This document shows positions 21,601 through 28,992 of a stretch of DNA of 64,000 nucleotides, piece by piece. Positions within the stretch are counted from its first letter, which is position 1, and each line of letters starts with the position of its first letter. Source of the stretch: a virus; the IMG/VR virus record IMGVR_UViG_3300028829_004140, positions 1 to 64,000 of that record; one strand, given 5' to 3'. The notes under the pieces were generated by a model. That model did not search any database, was not told where the DNA came from, and worked only from the letters and a program-made list of their open reading frames with translations. Both the position numbers and the translations under genes were made by a program.

Positions 21601-22105
21601 TGCCATGTTAACAGAGGGTGAGTTTGTTATGAATGCCAAATCTTCGGCTGACGTGGGACTTCCAAACCTAAAATACATGAACGAAAATGGTGCCATACCC
21701 GAGAAATTCGCTAAGGGTGGTGTTGTTGGAGGGGTGAAAACCTCATATTTGAGACGTGGCGGTTCTCCTCGCGGATCAGGGGGTCCACTAGAGATAAATA
21801 CTGGGTCATTTAGTGAGGTATTGGATAAATTTAGTGCGGCTTTTGGTAGTAGGCTTGATAATATGGTATTAAACTTTGATGTTTTAGGAAATGCCATGAA
21901 TAATCTTTCCTCAGTAATAACACAAGGAATGAAAGTTAATCATTCATTTAGTGGAGACATGACGATGACATTCAATCTGCCAGATAGTGCGGTTTCGGAT
22001 ATTGTGAAATCGGTAGCAGATGCTATTACTCCTAAAATGAAAGAAAGCATCAAGCAAGAAGTTGATAAGCGATTTAATCCAAATTCATTTAATGGGGGAC
22101 AGTAA
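12668..22105 (+). CDS. giant tail tape measure protein
   Basis: At 3145 residues this is by far the longest gene. Residues 1-420 form the conserved tape-measure head, with coiled helices and a TP901-like core (SRVLAQAGLSALKTRQALDV, TVRRTGGVFEAAGG). Hydrophobic segments at about 1099-1118 and 1180-1256 (Ala/Val/Gly-rich) are probable membrane-inserting parts. Long coiled coils follow (about 1270-2090). Four copies of the tape-measure motif 'VPAMLTPGEFVIRKSS' lie at about residues 480, 828, 2128 and 2976. In-frame DNA repeats lie at 19261-19353 and 19496-20029. If the usual relation of about 0.15 nm per residue holds, the tail would be near 0.45 micrometres long. AAGAAGGT precedes the ATG. Confidence 0.92.
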   Translation: MAAFNLTAEIQLQAPNTKGVASQIQRDLNGIKLNIDVGKNARNLASLQQNLNGLAKQGDRTSKSFNILSRNVAEAARRFSVITVATGSFIALARGVKTSIGSAIEFQRELVKISQVTGKSIDQLKGLQSEVTRLSTTLGVSNAELLQTSRVLAQAGLSALKTRQALDVLAQTTLAPTFDTIIDTTEGAIAILNQFGRQAAKTGNDIRFLEESLDAINAVSKNFAVESSDLIATVRRTGGVFEAAGGNLKELIALFTSVRQTTREGAETIATGFRTIFTRLQRKDTIEALNELGISLQDAEGKFIGPLKAIEKLAIGLSGLDPKDVRFNEIVEQLGGFRQIGKVIPLIKQFQVTQQALAVANNSVGSTSKDAQEAQKALSVQLGKTRESFDALIRKFTDSSTFQDSAKFVLKLANTFLKFAESLETVLPLLTQIAAIKLGRSLAPGLSQIFGRGAQKRNAGGKILGFNSGGVVPGSGNRDTVPAMLTPGEFVIRKSSVNKLGAGTLAAMNENRFNRGARIKEELDQQRKTDVFDFKEGATIKAGKGGSGSLKAALTQADLQADVDPYQAVFLRPEAKGKQFNGEISASNLKTAVKEAIEGTNIPKTELGTANQIAERYAKRNKFTLTAGSLAAPESARLEGTLLDGVFETAKRGAKDINNSLGIQGEKNIATALRSANIDQVLGNLFEVVLSNAGAPFGMPDTDPPNAPFDFPSGLGDMAKKFGLQQGIETEAKSFFSGDNLATINKKIQNQLINESIDELRAIYRQNLTGSKEISLDEAKKAFGSTRLNKDDVTRLAEERGLDFTGLGGGKYTLNKKNAGGGISGSDTVPALLTPGEFVMNKSASQSIGYTNLNRMNKHGVQGYADGGIVGFQSYATGTGTLGARSAGAVNFKGINSITGAVSRLSKSLAKMGVSVDNQIPVLKKFEEELKNGVKASEAIARTFEDTDINVSKTSDKPDGSSDDLREALEGVADSSEEVSDANKEQASKIRGIGETFNKVSTAALAISFAGGTLIESFGGITEEQKVFSQAVLNTVSANLALGGQFASLGYEVAAQISTSSILKKSTLQTALALDKLSGSATKTSATGGSGSAVGNAAGKALGVAATAVAVGFIVSSIVKGITEGYKAVERLQLDAANKVADKQLEALEEGRGASEKDFVSARQKAAGADLNIQRLEEQGSAGSSAALTTGVVVGTAGLAVSAGSAAIAASSLTGSLATAAVAVNAIPVAGQVASVALIAAAAAASAATFAFYAAAESEKEKAEVNELLAKTSKNYALTQFRSIKAAKALTDNLQSAADAGASASTQIGILASATNNAQSEIKNNASRLSDATEQEAELRKKLIDQGVLTEKGNVSSGADTDDDSVKDQLKTLEQLTKQREAAEKADIELIKTTTQKAAVFRTLAQKAVSEGLTEIGKLGPAALANINGLDGLAKITPDLSRSITVAKNKFEELKNLELKKALEGEDDEGVKNALRRKSEAEIIVSQIELVKSAEEQILAQQRVARASLLTEQAERQKALTLLKVNKNLSAFNLLLLQSDKLSGLYDAVEDFGKGGSFGAVKFDTSIFDITFKQLNDKAIERINNLGRGAIGKDATGFAKNIRDVKNITKGLPSVFESFRRSGKDSEIVDIPTLKKQLSQQIARDVPGGLDGLGGDIRAIIEKNADEAIGSGIKGSLTFESQEKLNKELEEAIQGQIDVFKRGVEIQNQFLQKLADLDSKIISAQGRIIDAQVRVSDAFERNADRLADASERPRSRQEKEAGRLRTASIGLGATARQAGARAGDVTATAKAFKSLTLESRNLRKKQRQLARSTSPNPKTTNMIAKLGSSANDAAKGAARAKAELERLADQSARAADVEKDLTKLREKRSEAESLQESVAFGSDEQRQEIFKGFRLLNQSIMQGGIQGANSEQRASIGNALDSIGSQLINFEGQQVTGKELKQIFAARETGRLGAFGLNNFIDNLRKAENPLLGELKDIAKTELTATAALAMVETQELRVLKDIRTALVGTFPEELANAQNDAANDLGKGEEDAGRGIAANQDTLVKLNQTIATQTKRVADLTEKMAEKQGINIEAIEDLDRARQRQNEAQNRSRGGPIYMNDGGVVPGSAPTPKGMEEVFKPKGTDNVPAYLSEGEFVIKKSSVDKIGTDALHQINNGGTVYAKEGSKKAIGKKDEDNLLNAVFGSVNNFVNNEMGSSALGSMRGERRDPLSPFDPKFALGYTRDERLEDFNFINDAIDGIASFTSADINIMPEALKIVDSVPIFSKLLEDTKALSYLPGGGLANAMLKKANESVFAEGKLLDPRRLQNRQGDQKGIKLFKEGMYASQNKLDQVRDDNALALMSGVVPASVYEAAELIPENSLEQTDKQKIVSQLSDKELERLTQVGASITQNSNIKTADTTGGSIARFLGEGILEKGIGQDTIFNKALDYLPGGGLGNAMLEKANESVFAAGKAKKSDDDLYSSIEVSPLWEDAMDEKMKRLAEERINKNKFIIAQGEKQRELAGKTLESLGVRERIDANWVKTAKNRNEFGPKEGSSGYDFTTVSDVNQLEAMAAGFDPTATFDKKTGKWKGEALADDKLGGLRFSARAELDARRRVEDDKKRIERYRETLKIRGAEAAEKYAKDVGIWKSVSDEHKTPVKTIAQEYQESKDKQDLEDLRKRKEYLDEQARKKAEFDGSIAGADKTNAGFGTMGGGDIEYSFGILQMQKEKADAQKALDQTIPGSVAYNKAKRDLEELQDPNLAASNFNADQKRRQDSKMFFGGSKENLKSISEKNKRSASNYDKSMAPLLAKMESLKDNINKEKNQVRAARMQENYDSISQELGQIQDRAIELQKNKNEEGMEEVFKPTRQNVNSRRKARLAEQRGRLSGTKSNTGRNRILPDETKEDGDDFSRDKYNRLLRVNGLAAASRYATSKNKNPQQLTTGNNQPGQQRAGGQQQQILQFIFNLLKQGGIDPIELAKGFNKGGGTVDNIPAMLTEGEFVMNAKSSADVGLPNLKYMNENGAIPEKFAKGGVVGGVKTSYLRRGGSPRGSGGPLEINTGSFSEVLDKFSAAFGSRLDNMVLNFDVLGNAMNNLSSVITQGMKVNHSFSGDMTMTFNLPDSAVSDIVKSVADAITPKMKESIKQEVDKRFNPNSFNGGQ
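19261..19353 (+). repeat. 60-nt-period duplication inside the tape measure gene
   Basis: CGCTCTTGGTT begins both at 19261 and at 19321, and the following 22 nt are alike apart from a few substitutions. The encoded segments are ALGSMRGERRD and ALGYTRDERLE. The 60 nt offset is exactly 20 codons, so gain or loss keeps the frame. Confidence 0.75.
19496..20029 (+). repeat. two near-identical 72-nt repeats inside the tape measure gene
   Basis: The segment 19496-19567 recurs at 19958-20029 with only a few differences, both encoding YLPGGGL.NAML.KANESVFA. The offset is 462 nt (154 codons), so recombination between the copies would delete or duplicate 154 residues in frame. A shorter exact repeat encoding GMEEVFKP also occurs near 19009 and 21199. 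Confidence 0.8.
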
Positions 22106-22108
22106 AGT

Positions 22109-22801
22109 ATGCCTATAGTGGGTGGTATTGGTCTTCTAACCAATAAAAATTTGTTTATTAAAGGTTATCCAGATGGATCTGGTGTTTCGCCTTTGTTTAT
22201 TGGGCCTGCAAACAGGGAGAATATTGAACAAACCCTGTTTACTACTGGTCCAGTAGCATCTGATGTTCCTCTGTTTATTGGATTTGATCAAGTTTCTTCT
22301 GGTTCCCAAAGTGCTTATATACTAGGGACTCAAGGTTTTGGAGGTAGTCCTGACCAGTTAGACATAACTTTAAGAATCGAAGGAACGGATGGATCGCTTT
22401 TTACAGACATAAACACACTTACGCTTTTAGGACCGGAAAAGATTGATGATAATTCAACAACAACTTTATTTACTGAAGCTGGCTCAATCCCAACCGGGTC
22501 TGGAACTTTACAGTTCTTTACCGAAGGGGCTAGTGCAACCACAACCAATCCCGTGTTAGAAAACTCCACAGTAAATCTTTTTATTAGAAATGAACAGACA
22601 TTTAATTCTGATGCCACGCTTTATGTAGAGAAAGACTTTAACACTGCTGAAACGAGTACCCTGTTTCTAAAAAGCAACACACCTAGCGGAGTCGCGACCT
22701 TATATTCGTCGGGGGTTGGGGTTAATACTGCCTCCGCTAACCTGTTAATAAAAGCGCCAGAAGTTAGAAAAATGAGTATATTTTCGCGTGGATATAATTA
22801 G
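22109..22801 (+). CDS. LFI-repeat beta protein of the tail tip
   Basis: A 230-residue protein made almost entirely of short beta repeats of about 13-14 residues with an L-F/Y-hydrophobic core. Examples are NLFIKG (14-19), PLFIGP (28-33), TLFTTG (42-47), PLFIGF (54-59), NLFIRN (156-161), TLFLKS (184-189) and NLLIKA (211-216). The spacing suggests a beta-solenoid or a stack of hairpins. It directly follows the tape measure (GGGGGACAG ribosome-binding site) and precedes the tail-tip proteins, so a distal tail role is likely. I know no described family with this repeat. Confidence 0.6.
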   Translation: MPIVGGIGLLTNKNLFIKGYPDGSGVSPLFIGPANRENIEQTLFTTGPVASDVPLFIGFDQVSSGSQSAYILGTQGFGGSPDQLDITLRIEGTDGSLFTDINTLTLLGPEKIDDNSTTTLFTEAGSIPTGSGTLQFFTEGASATTTNPVLENSTVNLFIRNEQTFNSDATLYVEKDFNTAETSTLFLKSNTPSGVATLYSSGVGVNTASANLLIKAPEVRKMSIFSRGYN

Positions 22802-22811
22802 GAGATAATTA

Positions 22812-25037
22812 ATGACAAGTTTTACTTACACTATCCCAAACGTTAGCCCGATACAGATTTCTGGCGCCCCTTTGCCAGCGGTAGATCCTAATACTGGCAG
22901 CGGTTTTCCTCTGGCTGGCCCGTTACCAAGCTACACAATTGAAACGGAGTTGCTTCGCAAGGGAAATTTGTACCTTGGTCAAAAATTCATTATTACCATT
23001 ACCGGAACAACTCTTGTAGATCCTTCAAAAAGTATGCTTGTTAAAGGAGAAAGACAGGCGGCTGTTGCTGAAAAGGTTACAGAGATTATATCTCTTACTT
23101 ATGGAAATAACAAGGATATCGGTCCCCGTGCTGGATCTTTAGTTATAACAGATAGGGGCGGAATAAATCCCATAACCTTTACTGATGCGATTTTGATAAG
23201 CGTAGAAGCATCTGAGCAGACTGAGGAAAGTCAAGGCGTTCAAGATCAAAGTTACGTGTTCACCTTTGAAAGTAATAATTTTTCATGCAAGGATGAAAAT
23301 GGAAACCCTATATCAACCCTTGATAGCTTGTATAAACCTAGTGTAGATTCTACTACTGGCGGTGCAGTAGACAGGTCATTACAACCAGACTCTAGATATA
23401 TTATTGACTATTCCGAAGATTGGTCGCTAACGCCAAATGAAGATGTTAAAACAATAAAAGACCCATTTAAAAAAGAAGGTCTAGAACCTAGACAAGATTT
23501 AGATCCTGATAAGGCGGAAGAGTCCCCTTCAAACGTGTTTAAGACATGGACTTTAACTCACAATATATCTGCGACAGGCATTCCGTTTAATAGCCCTCTA
23601 GATAATAGCGAAGAGCCTCAAGATGCGATTGGTTATGGCAATAATGCCGCTGGTTTTCGTTGGGCTAAGAGGTTTATTGATGCTCGACTGCGAACTATGG
23701 GTAACGATCCTCTGGATAATACTACTACGGTATGGGGAGAAGGTGAGGGTACAGATGGTCAAGGAAACTCACTTAGATTTAGAAAACCTGAAACTATCAC
23801 ATCTGCACCAATAAACAACGACCCCGGCGACAAAATTTTAGGCGAAAATTCCAGTAACCTGCCTAAAGAAGCTCATACTTATAAAACTAGCGAGAAGGCT
23901 TCAAATTTTAAAGCTTTCAATCAAGTGAATCAATTTCAAAGAGGCGTGACAGAAGGAACCTATTCTGTTACTCGAACTTGGCAGATTGCTAATATGTTTG
24001 GGTTTAAAACTCCCGCAAAAATGGAAGTGGACTTTACTTTAGACGGTGGAATTGCCGGTTCCAGTGTAAATACAATAGGTGTAAATATTTCAGTAGAAGG
24101 CTGGAGCGAGCCTAACGACGGAGACAACGCTGCTGTAGGCTCGATTGATGAGTCTCCTAATCTAGGAGAGATGGGGTTAGATACTAAGTATAAACATGCT
24201 TGGAATTGGGTAAATAATTACGTGTTAGCATTACCTTTGCCAAGAAAAGCACCTTCTTCGCCAGAAAGTTTTACCCCTCCCGGACCAGAAATTGCTGAAC
24301 CTAAGACTTATGCCACGGATTTGATATATGAATGGGCAAGACGGTATTACGAAGACGTTGTGGGTTCGAGGCCACAGTCTCCTCAAGAGGGCAATGTTAG
24401 GATTGTGGAAGCTAATATTCCCGATTGGAGAAGGGATAATAAAGCTATTCAGCTTCAGCCGATACCATTGACTTTTAGCAGAACAGATAATGAGACTGCT
24501 GGAACTATCACTATATCAACTTCGTTTAATGATCAAGAACCCTTATTTAAGGGTGCGACTTCAGCAGATGTTAGTGTTGATATGGGCAACGAAGATGGAT
24601 CAATTCAGGGCATTGCTATAAAGCCTGTCATTGGTAAAGAAGATGGTCCAGTCATTCAAGATATGAAAATTACACCTGAGAGAACTAGAAGTGTTACATT
24701 GAATTTAGTTATGGATAGATATTATAGATATGTTGTACCTGATGGATTTATCTGGATCGACAAGTATTGGAAACCTCTTCTTGGTAAATATACAAAGGGT
24801 CCAAACGCAGGTAAAGATATACCTGTTTATATAAGAAGTAGGAATCAAAACTGGAACCCTATAACGGGACAATATAGCGCATCAGTAGAGTATGTTTGGA
24901 CAGAATTTAATCCTTTACCTTTCGAAGATAATGAAAAACCAGAAAATTATGAACCGCAGTCGAACAAAACTGGAGTTAATCCTGATGGAGCTGGAACTAT
25001 ACGTAGAGTAGACCAAGGTCCAGTAGAACAAGCCTAA
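22812..25037 (+). CDS. tail-tip structural protein
   Basis: A 741-residue protein with a Pro-rich N-terminus, a beta domain (about 45-165, YLGQKFIITITGTTLV and DQSYVFTFESNNF) and a second large beta region (about 360-690, TYSVTRTWQIANMFG, TYATDLIYEWARRYYEDVVG). No enzymatic motif is visible. The gene lies between the tape measure and the probable hub, where distal tail and adaptor proteins are found in long-tailed phages. The ribosome-binding site is AGGAGATAATT. The precise ring of the tip that it forms cannot be told. Confidence 0.55.
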   Translation: MTSFTYTIPNVSPIQISGAPLPAVDPNTGSGFPLAGPLPSYTIETELLRKGNLYLGQKFIITITGTTLVDPSKSMLVKGERQAAVAEKVTEIISLTYGNNKDIGPRAGSLVITDRGGINPITFTDAILISVEASEQTEESQGVQDQSYVFTFESNNFSCKDENGNPISTLDSLYKPSVDSTTGGAVDRSLQPDSRYIIDYSEDWSLTPNEDVKTIKDPFKKEGLEPRQDLDPDKAEESPSNVFKTWTLTHNISATGIPFNSPLDNSEEPQDAIGYGNNAAGFRWAKRFIDARLRTMGNDPLDNTTTVWGEGEGTDGQGNSLRFRKPETITSAPINNDPGDKILGENSSNLPKEAHTYKTSEKASNFKAFNQVNQFQRGVTEGTYSVTRTWQIANMFGFKTPAKMEVDFTLDGGIAGSSVNTIGVNISVEGWSEPNDGDNAAVGSIDESPNLGEMGLDTKYKHAWNWVNNYVLALPLPRKAPSSPESFTPPGPEIAEPKTYATDLIYEWARRYYEDVVGSRPQSPQEGNVRIVEANIPDWRRDNKAIQLQPIPLTFSRTDNETAGTITISTSFNDQEPLFKGATSADVSVDMGNEDGSIQGIAIKPVIGKEDGPVIQDMKITPERTRSVTLNLVMDRYYRYVVPDGFIWIDKYWKPLLGKYTKGPNAGKDIPVYIRSRNQNWNPITGQYSASVEYVWTEFNPLPFEDNEKPENYEPQSNKTGVNPDGAGTIRRVDQGPVEQA

Positions 25038-25065
25038 TAAACATATATACAATTAGAGGAAGGTA

Positions 25066-27963
25066 ATGCCACCGCCTATTATAATACAAAAACCTATTTT
25101 TATGTTTGGAGCTTATGTTTCAAACCTGTCGGTGTCTATTGGATGGGGAGGGCAGGGGGGAAGTCTGCAAGTTACTTTAGTTGAAGATCCTATTAATGGT
25201 ATATTCATACCTAAAGAAAACGGAGAAGTGGATGGAACTGGCAATCCCTTTTATGGGGCGCCAAACTCACCCTCTACAGGAACTCCTTGTTTTTTTAAGT
25301 TGGGAAAATTCTATTTTGCTGGAATATTTCAAAGGTGGACATATAAAGAGGATGCTGTAAATGGTAGAACTTATGATGTTATTTTAGAGTCTCCATCTAA
25401 GCTAATGGACGGTGTTCAGCTCATTATTGAAAACTTTAACGGTGCAACAGATCTTTTTGCTAACCAGTATAATCAATGGCAATTTTCTACAAACGCTTAT
25501 GGTGGTGGAAATGAGCCTATTTTTGACGCTGTTTATGGTAACACAAAGTCTCGACAAGATCGAAATGGAACTGCGACAAATATATTTAACCTTTTTGCCT
25601 ATTGGGAAAATCCTGATTATGGATGGCATACAGCGATAGATGACGGAGTATTTGGTAAAGGCGGTGTTAAACCTAATAATAGACCTAAGCAGATATATAA
25701 TAACTTTGGCGCTTCTGGTTTTAATTCTAGTGGAACGTCTATATTAAAACTTTTGATTGCTTCTGATGAGTTAATGAAAGTTGATTCAGAGAACAAGTTT
25801 GGTGGAGGTATTCAGTTTGGACTAGATAAACCTGAGATTGAAGCAGGCGTCAGCTCAGAGTATGATTTTGATTGGGATGCGCTGGCAAAATTTTATGTAG
25901 AAGAGGGTATTGATAGTGCAGAATTAGACAATATAAGAATCCAAGGTCCGGTAAAGTCTATCAATGGATTAGTCTCGGAGTTGGCAGAATTTCATCAGTT
26001 TGATTTTTATTATACAATCAACCCACAAGGTGGTCCAGATACTGTTAATAATCTTATAGTTTATCATAATGATCCGAAAAATTATGGTGTAGAAATTCAG
26101 TCTTCTGAAGGTGGCGGCCTTTTATCAGATACTCGACAGCCGATGGTGACCCAAGAAAGAGCAGAAATTGCCTTAAAAGTTACTTCTAAAAGAAAACCAC
26201 CAAAAGCACACGCAATTAGGGATTTTATTAAAGAAGAAGCTGCACTCCCTAAAGAAGAAAGGTCGATAATGTCTTATGACCTTGGTAAGGAGTTTGCTGA
26301 CTCTACGACTCAAAAGATGATATGGGGATCTAGAAGAACTAGGTATTTAGAGATCAACGGTAGAGTTAGGACAGGAAGTACGACAAAAGCTTTTGGCTTT
26401 AATCCTTCAGTTTCTTCTCAGTACGCAGTTTGGGGAAAAAATAACAGCAATGTCACAGATGCTTATAACATGGTAGGACTTGCTGGTATTGTTTATGGAA
26501 ACTTATCGGGAGCGCGTAGAATATTCATTCCGGGGTACGGGGATTATCTTGCGACTCCTTTAGAGATGAGAATGGCACTTGGTGGAAAAACTCCTTGGCA
26601 GATATACAAAACCTTTCAAACTTTGTCAAACAATGAGCCTAATGGTCAAAATAACATTTTCAACACTCCTTGGAGTGCTACACAAGATTTTACTAGTGAC
26701 CTTCTTAATCAGCTGAGTCGAAACATAGGTAACAGTTTTGATTTAACGGTAACTAATCTTACAAAAGCAAATAACCAATGGTTGCCTGCTCTTAATCAGA
26801 TAAATGACACTATTTTTTCTGGGGTCAGCGCTATCGCTAACAGTTCGTATAAGCAAGAGTATTATTGCCTCCTGCCTAACGAAATTTCTAATCCTTATTA
26901 CAACGTTTACTATCCCGAGGATGAGTCTGAGGCTATAAAAACTTGGGACATATCTAGCTCTGCATTTATCAAGTATGGGCAGTTTTCTCCAGTTTTAGAT
27001 GTTAGTTATTTTGATCAAAGTGGAAAAATGCTTCCCTCTGTAGGATATCCGTATGCTAGTACACAGGGTCAGATTGACTTATCTAGCTTAGGTTCTGACT
27101 ATACATTGGGTATAAATGGAGCTAACGGTCTAGTTGTTTCTAAAAAAGGAGGTCCGTCAGGAGAGTCTTATTTCTACTCACCATTTGGAAGATTTGGAAC
27201 CTTATTTAAAACAGGGTCGCAACCAAAGATTTTTGACGCTATGACTACTCCTGATTTTGGACTAACCAAGTTGGCAGCTTTCTTTTTTGGCATAAATATT
27301 CCTCCATCCGCATATATAGCAAATGGCAAGGAGTCTTTACAGTTTCAAATTCCTCCTGATGTGTTGCAACCAGAATATTTTGGAATACCTCAAGAAAGTC
27401 AAAGGTTTAGTTATGGTCCTTGGATTACTCTTAATAAAGAGTCTGGAGGTTTTTATAGCCCATTTGGAAAAGCCGAGGCTCAGGAGATTACACAGCTTAA
27501 CCCAGAGACATTCGGGGGTTATGCTGAGTTACAGGACGCTGGGGGTGTTTATGCCGCCGTTGCAAATACGGATATGTATGAGTCAGAAAGTGGTTATATG
27601 CAAATGGTTGGCGCTCCGGCTTGGAATTTAGGAGAAAGGTTTGTTAGTTTAGGTCCATATGTGAGTAGTATGGATATAACTGTAGACGCTACAGGAGGTA
27701 TTGCCACTTCCTATAAATTTAATACTTGGACTCCTGAATTTGGTAAGCTGTCAAAGTATAATGTTGACAGAATAGCAAAGACTAATAAATCAGCTTGGTC
27801 CAGATCGCAGCAATTACGGGGAAAAATATCCAAACCACCATTACCTAAATTGCCTTTCGAAAGATCAGACTACAAAGAATTAAATAAGGCCAAAGAATCT
27901 GCTCACGCTATGAATGTTATAATGACGAATATGGCTAATCAAATACCTGACCCCCAAAATTAA
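25066..27963 (+). CDS. probable tail-tip hub protein
   Basis: A 965-residue protein. The N-terminal ~120 residues (VSNLSVSIGWGGQGGSLQVT, then FKLGKFYFAGIFQRWTYK) look like the beta-barrel start of phage hub proteins of the gp27/VgrG kind, in which a coordinate-like 'L.V' strand set is followed by a ligand-ring domain. Residues 250-345 (LAKFYVEEGID, LVSELAEFHQFDFYYTI) match the next part of such hubs. The C-terminal half is long and Gly/Tyr-rich and may contact fibres. It is the largest protein after the tape measure, and its place after the tail-tip gene supports the call. AGAGGAAGG precedes the ATG. Confidence 0.6.
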   Translation: MPPPIIIQKPIFMFGAYVSNLSVSIGWGGQGGSLQVTLVEDPINGIFIPKENGEVDGTGNPFYGAPNSPSTGTPCFFKLGKFYFAGIFQRWTYKEDAVNGRTYDVILESPSKLMDGVQLIIENFNGATDLFANQYNQWQFSTNAYGGGNEPIFDAVYGNTKSRQDRNGTATNIFNLFAYWENPDYGWHTAIDDGVFGKGGVKPNNRPKQIYNNFGASGFNSSGTSILKLLIASDELMKVDSENKFGGGIQFGLDKPEIEAGVSSEYDFDWDALAKFYVEEGIDSAELDNIRIQGPVKSINGLVSELAEFHQFDFYYTINPQGGPDTVNNLIVYHNDPKNYGVEIQSSEGGGLLSDTRQPMVTQERAEIALKVTSKRKPPKAHAIRDFIKEEAALPKEERSIMSYDLGKEFADSTTQKMIWGSRRTRYLEINGRVRTGSTTKAFGFNPSVSSQYAVWGKNNSNVTDAYNMVGLAGIVYGNLSGARRIFIPGYGDYLATPLEMRMALGGKTPWQIYKTFQTLSNNEPNGQNNIFNTPWSATQDFTSDLLNQLSRNIGNSFDLTVTNLTKANNQWLPALNQINDTIFSGVSAIANSSYKQEYYCLLPNEISNPYYNVYYPEDESEAIKTWDISSSAFIKYGQFSPVLDVSYFDQSGKMLPSVGYPYASTQGQIDLSSLGSDYTLGINGANGLVVSKKGGPSGESYFYSPFGRFGTLFKTGSQPKIFDAMTTPDFGLTKLAAFFFGINIPPSAYIANGKESLQFQIPPDVLQPEYFGIPQESQRFSYGPWITLNKESGGFYSPFGKAEAQEITQLNPETFGGYAELQDAGGVYAAVANTDMYESESGYMQMVGAPAWNLGERFVSLGPYVSSMDITVDATGGIATSYKFNTWTPEFGKLSKYNVDRIAKTNKSAWSRSQQLRGKISKPPLPKLPFERSDYKELNKAKESAHAMNVIMTNMANQIPDPQN

Positions 27964-28023
27964 AATAAACAAGAGAACCCCCAACAGTAAACAATTGGAC
28001 AAAATAAAAAAGGAAATTAAAGA

Positions 28024-28902
28024 ATGACAGATATATCAGCTACAGTAGTAGATGCAACAGGCGCAGCCGCAGCTTTAGCTAATGATCCGGGCAATTCTGC
28101 GTTGAGCAGTAGCGAACAGATTTATTCTCCTATATTTATAGTTAGATCTAACAATGCAGCGGGTCATTCGATAAGCTCTTTTGCTCAACCCTTGGCGTCT
28201 CCGTACTCTTCTGGTCAGTACGGATCTCAGCATGTAGGACCAACAAGGTCGGAATTAGACCCATACTTTTCAAACTTTTTAAATAATCCTTCTGGATGGA
28301 TGGAAAGTAACGATTTTCAGATGATGTCTAATAACGGAGCGAGTATTCAAAACGGGGGAGCGGATGCTAATATTAGAAAAGTTAACAGGGGGGGTGTTAC
28401 TCAGGTGGCAGTAAATCACTTCAGGGGTCCGCTCTGTATATCTGGGTGGGGGACCGATCTAGCCGATAGACCTGTTCCATCAGTTAGTTCTAGTGGAGAT
28501 CGTAGTTGGGAGTTAGACCCTTCTGCGGTAAGTAGTAGAGCGACTTGGCGCGCTGGTCCTGTGGATCTCAAATGGGATGAAGAAAGGTCTGTATGGTCTG
28601 GCGGGCATCATTTGCTTTGTGGCTGGACTAAAGAGGTTCCAAAGGGGGAAATATGCGCCCCGTCTTCATTTACTATGCATGTTCTTCGTCTTAAAAACGG
28701 TATTGGTGGAGGATTAGATAGTGCATTTCGTGGAGAAACTGTTACGGTTCTGAACCATGATCCTAGCCTAAAAGAAGATGCAGAAGAAGGAAAGAAAATT
28801 TTCGTTATAGCCGGAAGAATAAACTACGAATGGGTTCCGCTTTGGGTGGGATGTCCAGAATGCGATAAGGGAGAGTGCAAGATCGAACCATGTGCTGCAT
28901 AA
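28024..28902 (+). CDS. virion protein with C-terminal Cys cluster
   Basis: A 292-residue protein with a Ser/Gly/Asn-rich N-terminus. A conserved-looking core follows (FRGPLCISGWGTDLADRPVP and GPVDLKWDEERSVWSGG). The C-terminus has four Cys (CPECDKGECKIEPC). The 'RGPL..SGWG.DLADRPVP' plus 'DL.WDEER.VW' pair recurs in unassigned virion proteins of other aquatic phages as far as I recall. The four Cys could bind zinc or form disulfides. It is placed just after the hub, so a tail-tip or fibre role is likely. Confidence 0.55.
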   Translation: MTDISATVVDATGAAAALANDPGNSALSSSEQIYSPIFIVRSNNAAGHSISSFAQPLASPYSSGQYGSQHVGPTRSELDPYFSNFLNNPSGWMESNDFQMMSNNGASIQNGGADANIRKVNRGGVTQVAVNHFRGPLCISGWGTDLADRPVPSVSSSGDRSWELDPSAVSSRATWRAGPVDLKWDEERSVWSGGHHLLCGWTKEVPKGEICAPSSFTMHVLRLKNGIGGGLDSAFRGETVTVLNHDPSLKEDAEEGKKIFVIAGRINYEWVPLWVGCPECDKGECKIEPCAA

Positions 28903-28948
28903 GCGGCGTTTGGTATGAAGCAGTCAAAATATTCAAAATCTACTTATT

Positions 28949-28966
28949 TATGTGTATAACACTATA
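28949..28966 (+). promoter_or_regulatory. candidate phage late promoter motif
   Basis: TATGTGTATAACACTATA lies in the 90 nt gap before the gene at 28993, about 35 nt upstream of its ATG. It shares GTGTATA with the other four candidate late promoters and could also drive the four downstream enzyme genes. Confidence 0.4.
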
Positions 28967-28992
28967 TAACCTAATAACAGGAGAAAATCCAA

